A DNA stretch of 64,000 bases from Gordius sp. MW1 (lineage: Eukaryota > Nematomorpha > Gordioida > Gordea > Gordiidae). Shown here piece after piece: positions 55,534-64,000 of the stretch. The number at the start of each line of letters is the position of its first letter. Within the stretch, counting starts at the first letter, position 1. The notes below the pieces were generated by a model. The model saw only the letters and a program-made list of their open reading frames with translations. It ran no database searches and was not told where the DNA came from. The position numbers and the translations under genes are program-made. The DNA lies in the NCBI GenBank assembly GCA_964036665.1, contig OZ038526.1, forward strand, positions 25,110,001 to 25,174,000, in the 5' to 3' direction.

Positions 55534-56555
55534 CTAGCTGTGCCCGGCGCATTGGCTCAGTCCTTAAGTGGTTAAATAAGTATAACCTATTAATATGACT
55601 TATCTAAAATGGGGTCATATACGAAATAAAATATAAAAAGCTTATAATAATGTATGAGTAAAAAAGAGCTGTATGAAGATTTTAAAATGATGTAAATAGA
55701 AAAATAAAACCTGCAAGGGAAAGTTGATGGAAAAAGGGTAAATCAAAGATAGGTCTTATGAAGAATAAGGTAATACACGTACAGTATTATAGCTTCTTGT
55801 GAATGTCTCGTCAAATTTGGTTATAATACTCTGGCGTAATAAAAAGGGGAGAAATGCTAAAAGAAAAATATAAAATTATAGAATTTAAAAGGTGATTATA
55901 CGCGAGTAAAATCAATGGGCTTTAATGGTAATTGCTAAAAGTTATGAGTGGATAAATAGAAATAATACTAACTTTAATTATTCACGCAAAAAAGTGGTGA
56001 GGCGTTATAAAAAGGGTTGTAGGTTCGGGTAAGAGATGTTTCGCAGCTTAACTTCTGCCTTAGAAAGGAACAAATTGCTATGCTTGGGGATAGACAATAT
56101 TTTTGGTCATGTTATTTTATGTGTAGATAGAGATTTAGTGGATTGCCGACGCGCGAACATGCAACATATAATTGTCCATGTGAGAAACAATCTGTTTCTA
56201 AATCGATCCACAAATTGCAAGGGACTGGCCTTGAGCTTTGTTAATGGTTATAGCAAATGCGAGTTTGAAAGGAAATTGCAATCTTTTAAATTCAAAGGGC
56301 ATATCTGTTGGAATTAAAGGGTTCCGTGGTATGAAGACATATTCTCCCGTGAAACGTCCAGTCAAGTATAAATAATCCGCTAGATGGCGGTAGAGACTAC
56401 TAAAAAGCAGGGTTAAGGCTGTCGCAGGTCGATGAAAATAATATATAAACCATCTAGGATGCCAGGGCAATAATCTGACCAAATTTGGTGGCGATCGGTC
56501 GAGAACTTTAGGAGTTAGGCCGAAGAAAACGGAGTTACATTTTGATATATATAGA
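55534..56555 (-). mobile_element. Helitron with both termini and a helicase tail
   Basis: On the minus strand the element starts TCTATATATATCAAAATG at 56555, preceded by A. It ends GGGCACAGCTAG at 55534, followed by T. Helitrons have 5' TC and 3' CTRR ends and insert between A and T, so both termini are intact. Inside is the end of the Helitron Pif1-like helicase (56060-56482). At 1.0 kb it is a deletion derivative of an autonomous element. Confidence 0.85.
56060..56482 (-). pseudogene. Helitron helicase C-terminal fragment
   Basis: The frame at 56198-56482 contains LTGRFTGEYVFIPRNPLIPT and DMPFEFKRLQFPFKLAFAIT, then INKAQGQSL, hallmark motifs V-VI of the Helitron helicase. After a stop and frameshift the next block CFSHGQLYVACSRVGNPLNL and TKNIVYPQA are readable. 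The upstream helicase, the Rep nuclease and the zinc fingers are absent. The first 30 or so codons of the open frame come from the Helitron 5' region, fused to the helicase piece by the internal deletion. Confidence 0.9.
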
Positions 56556-56681
56556 TATGTGAATTTTTTGGTAGTTATAATTAACTAGCTGACCCGGCAA
56601 ACGTTGTTTTGCCATATTAAAAAAATTAAAAAATTTAAATAAGAAAATTTAAAACTACCAAAAATTTTTTTTAAAAACTCA

Positions 56682-57066
56682 ACTAAACGAAAAATAACAA
56701 ATAATTGATATTTAAGGTGGTTAAAAACACAAAATTTTACCTCAATAATGTTCGAATTTAAATTTTCACGAAGCAAATTTTTTTAAGTCAAATTTACCTA
56801 TAATCAAAAAAAAATATCGCGCCTGGCCTTTATGATAAAATATAAATAAAAGGCGGATACGGATACGCATATAGTTTATTTAACGAAAAATAACAAATAA
56901 TTGATATTTTTAAGGGTGGTTAAAAACACAAAATTTTACCTCAATAATGTTCGAATTATTTTTTTAAGTCATATTTACCTATAATAAAAAAAATATTGCG
57001 CCTGGTCTTTATGATAAAATATAACAAAAGGCGGATACGGATACGCATATAGTTTATTTAACGAAA
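56682..57066. repeat. Two-unit tandem duplication of about 190 bp
   Basis: From AACGAAAAATAACAAATAAT to GGATACGCATATAGTTTATT the sequence occurs twice in a row (about 56690-56880 and 56881-57062), with small indels between the units. It lies just inside the Helitron 3' end at 56585. Confidence 0.85.
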
Positions 57067-57116
57067 AATCAAACGTTGTTTTGCCATTTACCCGGGTGTA
57101 TTAGCAGAATATATAT

Positions 57117-57762
57117 CATGGGCGTACCCAGGTTTTGAATTAGGGGGGGGGGAACAGATTATTGAAATTTTTAAAAATTTTAAACAAATAGTTAAAGAGG
57201 GCCCACGGCCCAGGCCCACCCAAGAGAGAAAACCTGGCTCCATGGCCCCCCCCCAAGGAAAAAATCTTTGGCCCCCTGGCCCTTCAAGCAATTTTTTTTA
57301 TTTTTATGTAATTAAGAAACAATATCATAATCATGGGCGTAGCCAGAGGGGAGGCTGCCCCCCCCCTAATTAGCCAGGGGGAAGCAAGGGGCGCGGCTGC
57401 CCCCTTCCTAATTTAAAAAAAGAAGGATTTCAATACAAAAACCCTTAAAAATTAAAAAAATTATGTTTTACCCCCCCCCCCCCTCCCCCTTTAATTAGCC
57501 AGGCGGGGGCAGGGGGCGCGGCTACCCCCCCCCCCCCCTATTTGAACTTAACTCAAATTAATACAGATGCGTATTAGCGAATTTACACAAAAATATAAAT
57601 TATTTTGGTAAAATGAAATTTAAATTACGGTCGCAGGAAAATTTTTGGATAGTCGAGACCTTTTTTTTATTTTTTTTTTGCTCTCAGGATAATTTTTGGG
57701 TAGTCAAGACCTTTTTTTTAATCTGCCCCCCTCCCCTAATTCAAAACCTGGGTACGCCCATG
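57117..57762. mobile_element. CATGGGCGTACCCAGG MITE with a nested copy
   Basis: Termini CATGGGCGTACCCAGG and CCTGGGTACGCCCATG are perfect 16-bp inverted repeats. Flanks ATATATAT and GATATATC agree at six of eight positions. A further start CATGGGCGTAGCCAGAGGGG at 57333 with alternating poly-C and GGCTGCCCCC blocks (57360-57540) looks like another copy inserted in the first. GGTCTCGACT/AGTCGAGACC strings recur inside and in the copy at 5032. Confidence 0.82.
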
Positions 57763-58287
57763 GATATATCAACATTTATTGGCACTTTGTAAAAGTATTT
57801 TCATTTTTCTCCTTATTTAACGTGCAAAAAATTACAAAATTAGATTTTTTAATTTATTTAGCCACGCAGGAGGGGGGGGGGGGACACGACCGTCCTATAA
57901 TAATAAAATTAATTGACGTGAAAAATAAGCAAAAAATGGCTTTGATATGTTTCAAAGTGCGTAAAAAGTTTTTATTTTCCGCAACACATGCCTACTGCAT
58001 TTATCACACTACCTACACTACACGATAGATAGATAGATAAGATACGCAGCAGTACGTGATGAGGGCAGGGCGTTTGATTGACGTTCAAAACAGCGTCAAA
58101 ACGCATAAAACCCCATATCTCGAAAACTACTCGACCGATTTGGCTGGAACATATATTAAAACACGCTTTGGAGTGGCGGGAATAAACTGTGAAATTTTGA
58201 GCCAAATCGGTGTGGTAGTTCTCCAAAAAAGGTGGCGGCATACACACACACACACATACATACATAGTTTCATTTTTATATATAAGA

Positions 58288-58970
58288 TTACCGAACTTTA
58301 TAAAAGTAGCAAAAAAGCACGAAACGTGGAGATGTTTCTAAAAGCGCGCGTTATATTTATTTTAGTAAATGGTGATGTTTTACGGTATCGAGAATATTTA
58401 TTTGTTACAGCTTTATATAATGTGGAAAAAACGGGCGTAGTTGAGTAAAAAATTGAGACAAAAAAGATAAAGCTATCATGAGAAAGAGTTTAAGACAATA
58501 AGTAGCACCATAACGATAAATAAGTACAAAAAACGTAGTATAAATATTCCGCTAGATGGCAGTATAGACTACCAAAAAACATGGTTCCCGCTGTCGCAGG
58601 TTGATAAAAAGTATCTATAAACCATCTACAATGCTAAGGCAATAATCTGGCCATATTTGGTGGCAATCGGTTGAGAACGCTAAAAGTTATTAGCGTTCAA
58701 AAAAAAGGGACTTAGATTTTTATATATATAGATTACCCTTTTATACATCATAAAAAAAAAGCATCCCAAATTTGTTTCCATCTTCTACGTGTAATGATGA
58801 TCCTGTTTCTTAGAGATCTATAAATTGAAATCAAGAGCCAAAACTATGCTAATATCAAGGTATAATCGATATTTATTAAAAGTTTGAACCTTTCTTGTTC
58901 CTAATTTAGCACGTTAAAAATGCTAACCGAAAATGAAACTTTATACGGTAACAGAATTGTTAAAGAAATC
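58288..58970. other. Mostly Helitron-derived and AT-rich DNA
   Basis: The first part to 58732 belongs to the Helitron region. After that, to 58970, nothing is recognised. Confidence 0.4.
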
Positions 58971-59134
58971 CATGGGCGTAGCCAGAATTGGAATTAGTGG
59001 GACAACAATGATTTAGGGAGTGGAAATATATTCATTTTTTGAAATTTGAGCCATAATTTTATAAATTTCCAAATTTTTGGATTTAAAGAAGGGCAGCCGC
59101 CTCTTTCTGCCCCCCCCCCTTGGCTACGCCCATG
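58971..59134. mobile_element. CATGGGCGTAGCCAG MITE copy
   Basis: Ends CATGGGCGTAGCCAGAATT and TTGGCTACGCCCATG with a poly-C block inside the right end; 164 bp, the same length as the copy at 23545. Flanking octamers do not match, so one side may have been changed after insertion. Confidence 0.8.
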
Positions 59135-59354
59135 GATCTTGGCTCTTCTTACATGTCGTTCACTTATGAGCAATCCAGCTTAGGTGTGCATCACTAAGCA
59201 ATTATCTTTTGATGGATATATTTTTATTTGGGAGGATGATTAAACAGAAAAGATTGAAGATTTCGATAAAGTTGATACTTATCTAAAATTAAATCTAAAC
59301 CTGAAGATGCTCAGCTAGATGTAATTTTATGGTGTAAAGAACACCTATACTAGA

Positions 59355-59700
59355 GACCTGCAACGGGCCTGTTTAGATCAATCGGCCCGCCCGTAAAACA
59401 CATTTAAAAGCCCGGTCCAGCCCGGGCCCATCAAAATATTAAATTATAAGCCCGGGCCGGCGCGCTAATTTTATACAAAGCCCGGCCCGGGCCCGAAATA
59501 TTTTCTTTTTTTTTTGTTTTTTTTACCGACAATATGTAGTGTTAAAAATGTTAATAAAAATATTGTAAAATAATAAATTAATAACCCTTATTTGATTATA
59601 ATGTTTTTAATAAAGTTACATGGCTTCTTCGCTTTTCCACCATTTTAAATTTTTAGGTTTTTAATAAAATGAAAAAAGATTGATATTTACGAAAATAACT
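59355..59700. mobile_element. hAT left-end fragment
   Basis: TAGAGACCTGCAACGGGCCT and the following GGGCC-rich subterminal DNA match the left end of the hAT at 21589 closely. The CTTCGCTTTTCCACCATTTT string (59629-59648) corresponds to the dimerisation-domain end of that transposase. The remainder is missing. Confidence 0.75.
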
Positions 59701-59750
59701 TGAAGAAATAAATTTTAAAATTTGTTTTTAAATTTGTTAATGAGTATATA

Positions 59751-60040
59751 TCTATATATATAAAGTAAAGTGTATATATACATGTATGTATGTAAGGGCT
59801 AAATTTAGGCCCGATTCGCGCGAAACTTTACCCGGAAGTTCCCAGGGCGGCCAGGGGTAAAATAGCTTTTTCAGAATCCTAAAATTCCTTTTAGTTTTTA
59901 AGATATCTATACGTTTTGACGTTTAATAAAATGTCAATCAAACGCAACATCATCGTGTTCTTTGAAAATTTGAATATACAGTTCTTTAGTACAAGTGTAG
60001 TCACAAGCAACCATAATACTGCTGTACGTGTATTACCTTA
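59751..60040 (+). mobile_element. Helitron 5' end, fragment
   Basis: TCTATATATATAAAGTAAAG preceded by A, then GTATATATACATGTATGTAT, is typical of Helitron 5' ends in this window but here on the plus strand. No CTRR end was found before the modular unit U3 starts. Confidence 0.6.
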
Positions 60041-61744
60041 TTAATTGCTATGCAATTTATGGGCTCGTTTTTTGTTGTCCGTCCGTCCCTATCTATTTGC
60101 ATTGGGCATATTAGGTTATCGATTTTTTAAATTAATGCATGAGAAAAAGGTGCCCCACCCCTCATCTCTATCTCCCTCGCTGTGTTATTTTTAAAATTAA
60201 TGCATAAGAGGTGCCCCACCCCTCATCTCTATCTCCCTCGCTTTCGGGCGAGGTCGGGTTTTAATTGCTATGTTAAATTAATGCATAAGTATATCTATTC
60301 GTTTTTGAATAGGGTAACATTGATATTAATTGCTATAATTACCCGCCCTCCACTACAAGGGCCTATGCCTCTACTGATATGGGTCCCTGTGCCCCTACAA
60401 AAGCATGCCTCTATTAATGTGGGTTCGAACCCCGGCGAATGTTCTGAATTGCTGGTTCGATTCCCGGAGAGGGCAAATTTTTTTTTTATTAAATTAATAT
60501 ATTTTTCCTGTTACTACCATTGATAATATGACTTTTTGACCGTCCGCTTGTTCTATTATTGTTTCATTTTAATAATAAACATAAATAAAAGTTGTTTACT
60601 TTTAATTGCTATGCACTTTAACTAGTTTTTGGGTTAGAATCCCGGAGTTTTTTTGACTCTTATGATTGTTCTTGTTACTATCATTGAAAATAAGACTATT
60701 TGGCCGTCCGCTGGCTGCTGACCAATGAAAAAAATGACCATTGGCCAAAATGTGAATTCGAGTTTATTTTTTCGTTTTTTTTGACTATTATGATTGTTCC
60801 TGTTACTACCATTGCTATTATGACTTTTTGGCCGTCCGCTGGCTCCTGACCGATGGAAAAAATGACCATTGGCCAAAATGTGAATCGAAATTATTTTTTT
60901 CGTTTTTTTTTACTATTATGATTGTTCCTGTTCCTACCATTGCTATTATGACTTTTTGGCCGTCCGCTGGCTGCTGACCAATGGAATAAAATGACCATTG
61001 GCCAAATGAGATTCGAAAATTTTTTTTTCGTTTTTTTTGACTATTATGAATTTATATCCACTTTTACCGTGTCCTGCCTGCTGACCAATGGAAAAAAATG
61101 ACCATTGGCCAAAATGTGATTCGAAAATTTTTTTTTCGTTTTTTTTACTCTTATGAATTTATATCCATTTTTACCGTGTGCTGGCTGCTGACCAATGGAA
61201 AAAAATGACCATTGGCCAAAGGGAGCATCAAATTTTTTTTTCCCGTTTTTTTGGCTATCATTGACTTATAAAGTATCTGTTGGTACTGACCAATGGAGAA
61301 AAAATGACCATTCGCCAAATTTTTGATTTTTTTAATTAAAAATTGTTCAAATTCAACAAAAATTTCTCCCAACAATTCTGCAAATTCTTAACATTGTGAT
61401 GTTTTATAATATAATGTTTGTTAGACCCATAATCACTAAAGGCCGTAAAAACTAATGTAATACGCAACTAGATGCAAACACTAAATCTAACCCTAACCCT
61501 TGCCTATATTACATTTTGCCTATATTACATTTTGCCTATAAATGGAAAATTTGTATAAATAATGAATTAATCATTAAGCATTTAATACCCCCCTATAGGC
61601 ATTCTTGCCCCTTCCCACCTTTCTCGCCCATAAATTGCATAGCAAATATGATACATTTATAGGAAGTAAAGATGAGTCGTCCCCCCTTCCCTTCCCCCCT
61701 TCCCTTCTCCCCTCCCCCTTCCCACGAGGGCCGAAGGCCCGAGT
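60041..61744 (-). repeat. Modular repeat unit U3 (inverted copy of U2)
   Basis: Starts TTAATTGCTATGCAATTTAT and GTTGTCCGTCCGTCC and ends GAGGGCCGAAGGCCCGAGT. Long blocks are reverse complements of U2 in the same order: the CTCATCTCTATCTCCCTCGC pair, the B-box-like GGTTCGATTCCCGGAGAGGG, five CCATTGGCCAAA repeats, the AACCCTAACCC run, the duplicated TATTACATTTTGCC and the C/T-rich run. The two units lie 51 kb apart in opposite orientation. Confidence 0.85.
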
Positions 61745-61830
61745 TTATTCATAATCTTTGATTTACCCTTATCCATCACAGGTTTTATTTTACTATTTAC
61801 ATCCTTTTTTACATTGTAAATATTTTTATT
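61745..61830. other. Spacer between modular units U3 and U4
   Basis: AT-rich linker of under 100 bp without features. Confidence 0.5.
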
Positions 61831-63714
61831 ATTTGCTATGCAATTTATGGGTCGTTTTTTGTTGTCCGTCCGTCCGGCCGTCCGTCCGTCCACCAAGTTA
61901 TTTACACCAGCTTTCATCTTTCTACTTGCAGGTGCGAGTTCATTTCCCGGAGAGGACAAATTTTTTTTTTGAATTAAATTAATATTTTGTTCTTGTTAAT
62001 ACCATTGATATGAATTTTTGACCTTCCGCTGGCTACTGACCAATGAAAAAATGACCATTGGCCAAATAAATCGAATTTTTTTTTTCGTTTTTGAATTCAT
62101 ATAATAGGTTAACATTGATAAATACCCTATGCCCTTTCGTAGAAGGGCCTATGCCTCTACTGATATGGGTACCTGTGCCCCTACAAAAGCCTATACCTCT
62201 ACTGATGTGGGTTCGAATCTCGGCGAGGACAAATTCTTAATTGCTGGTTCGAACCCGGAAAGGGCAAAATTTTTATTTTTTTTTAAATTAAATTAATATA
62301 TTGTTCTTGTTAACCATTGATAATGTGACTTTTTGGCCGTCCGCTGGCTGGCCAAAGTATAAATCGAAAATTTTTTTTCGTTTTTGAATTGTTATATTAG
62401 GTTAACAATTACCCTGTGCCCTCTCCTAGAAGGGCCTATGCCTCTACAGATATGGGTCCCTGTGCCCCTACAAAAGCCTATGCCTCTACTGATGTGGGTT
62501 CGAATCCCGGAGAGGGCAAAATTTTTATTTTTTTTTTAATTAAATTAATATATTGTTCTTGTTAATACCCTTGATAATATGAATTTTTAACCGTGTCCTG
62601 GCTACTGACCAATGAAAAAAATTACCATTGGCCAAATTGTTATTCGAAATTTTGTTCGTTTTTTTTCAAATTAATATATTGTTTTTGTTAATACAATTGA
62701 TAATATTTTTTTGGCCGTCCGCTGGCTACTGACCAATAGAAAAAAATAAAATTTACCATTGGCCAAAGTGTGAATCGAAATTTTTTTTTCATTTTTTTGG
62801 ACTCGTATGTATTTATAGACCCTATCTTGTTACTGACCAATAATAAAAATGACCATTGGCCAAATTGTCTATTTATCCTTTTTGACCGTGTCCTGGCTAC
62901 TGACCAATGAAAAATTCTTTATATCTTTTTAATTTAATATTGATTTAAACTTATTACAATAATTTTAAAGTTATTGGCCATTAGTTATCATATTGTATTT
63001 CAAATCTGCGTGTATACGCTCTAATATATATTTACTCAAAATTTATTCACATAAAAATTATTCCTGACTAAATAAATTTTGAGACTGATGTTTTAATATT
63101 TTAAGCAGAATGTCTACGATGTTTGCATTAAAACTTTGCGATAGTAATATCTATTTTATCGATTTATTATGGTCGATAAAAATGCGGCTGTTTAATATCT
63201 CTGTGCAATCGGCAGCTAAGCACACACACACATATATATTGATCCACCAAGTTATTTAAACCAGCTTTCAACATTCTGACTTGCGTTCGAGTTCAATCCC
63301 CGAAGAGGACAAATTTTTTTTTTTAAGTTAAATTAATATTTTGTTCTTGTTAATACCATTGATAATATGACTTTTTGACCTTCCGCTGGCTACTGACCAA
63401 TGAAAAAATGACCATTGGCCAAATAAATCGAAATTCTTTTTTCGTTTTTGAATTGGTATATTAGGTTAACATTGATAATTAGCCTATGCCCTCCCCTACA
63501 AGGGCCTATAAATAATTAACTAGATATTTTGCATTTAATACCCGCCCCCCTCATGGGCATTCTCGCCCCTTCCCATTTTTCTCGCCCATAAATTGCATAG
63601 CAAATATGCTACTTATACGGATTATAGATGAGTTTCGTTCCCCCTTCCCTTCCCCCCTTCCCTTCCCTACTTCCCTTCCCCCTCTCCCTTCCCACGAGGG
63701 CCGAAGGCCCGAGT
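61831..63714 (-). repeat. Modular repeat unit U4
   Basis: From TTGCTATGCAATTTATGGGT and GTCCGTCCGTCCGGCCGTCC to the hairpin GAGGGCCGAAGGCCCGAGT (63696-63714). It carries three or more tRNA-like B-box strings (for example GGGTTCGAATCCCGGAGAGG at 62496) and TTGGCCGTCCGCTGGCTACT / ACCATTGGCCAAA repeats. A unique AT-rich piece (about 62930-63250) with a short CA repeat (63220-63232) interrupts it. It is the inverted counterpart of U1, with different internal repeat numbers. Confidence 0.8.
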
Positions 63715-64000
63715 TTTTATTTATTTATTTATATTTCTAGCTTAGTAATAACTTACTCTGTTTTTTATACATGTTCAATCAATTTTGATTATTTTATTTA
63801 TTTTATTATATTTTTAGCTTAGTAATAACTTACTTTGTTTTTTATACATGTTTAATCAATTTTGATACAATTTTTCAGACTACCTTGCCCATTACCGTTT
63901 TGATTATGTTTAAGAGTGTTTAAATGTATATCGTTACACATTTACTTTAACGTATTTTGTTTCCTTTCACCATAATGAGAGGTAGAAACACGCTTATATC
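63715..64000. repeat. AT-rich end with a direct duplication
   Basis: CTAGCTTAGTAATAACTTAC through CATGTTCAATCAATTTTGAT at 63737-63790 is repeated at 63814-63866, about 77 bp further on, with few changes. Otherwise AT-rich DNA to the window end. Confidence 0.75.

Larger units (their letters stand above)
56585..58732 (-). mobile_element. Composite Helitron region
   Basis: A Helitron 3' terminus (CTAGCTGACCCGGCAAACGT, T-flanked on minus) lies at 56585. Two 5' termini, TCTTATATATAAAAATGAAA at 58287 and TCTATATATATAAAAATCTA at 58732, both follow an A. Which 5' end pairs with which 3' end cannot be decided by eye. The DNA from 58545 to 58732 is a close relative of the 5' part of the Helitron at 55534-56555. 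Another element, 57117-57762, is nested inside. Confidence 0.7.

Noticed and set aside
59748-60040. Plus-strand Helitron spanning U3
   Set aside because: Only the 5' end is visible and U3 has its own boundaries, so no full element was called.

Overview
The window looks like nuclear DNA of an invertebrate animal. It is AT-rich, its genes have GT-AG introns, and it is crowded with eukaryotic transposons: Ty3/gypsy LTR elements, non-LTR (LINE) elements, hAT elements and their MITEs, a Mutator-like MITE and Helitrons. I see no prokaryotic features and cannot name the phylum. Short TTAGGG-like runs occur but are too small to be diagnostic.

Two host genes can be followed from start to stop codon. 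On the minus strand, 29981 to 11558, is SEPSECS, the selenium-inserting enzyme that makes selenocysteinyl-tRNA. It has nine exons and about 483 codons. Its introns range from 44 nt to 8.7 kb, and the large ones are filled with hAT elements, a LINE and an RTE fragment. On the plus strand, 47673 to 51725, is MRPS35, a protein of the small mitochondrial ribosomal subunit. It has six exons and about 463 codons, with a proposed 40-nt first intron and a long insertion in exon 3. The SEPSECS frame needs selenocysteine machinery in the organism; MRPS35 is a housekeeping gene. Nothing suggests a functional link between them.

Layout. 430-3957: decayed Ty3/gypsy element (minus). 4511-9030: two tandem copies (U1, U2) of a complex modular repeat with a GC hairpin, a G-rich run, tandem blocks and a tRNA-like head. 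9050-10260: RTE fragment split by a MITE. 11558-29981: SEPSECS with its transposon-laden introns, including a three-level nest of hAT-type elements at 20190-24268. 29982-32190: AT-rich intergenic DNA. 32192-36617: a second gypsy element with short LTRs, one of them split by a Mutator-like MITE. 38470-40040: arrays of a GCTAAGTA motif in both orientations. 41249-43103: a foldback element whose arms are minisatellites, bounded by a perfect 8-bp target duplication. 43450-45560: GC-richer remnant with a gypsy integrase fragment. 45840-46990: RTE fragments. 47673-51725: MRPS35. 52080-55140: unassigned DNA. 55161-60000: hAT ends, Helitrons and MITEs. 60041-63714: two more copies (U3, U4) of the modular repeat, inverted relative to U1 and U2, so that a long inverted pair flanks both host genes about 51 kb apart.

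The least explained items are the four-copy modular repeat and the minisatellite-armed foldback hAT. Everything was read by eye: exon joins rest on reading phase, splice dinucleotides and remembered family alignment, and no search was run.
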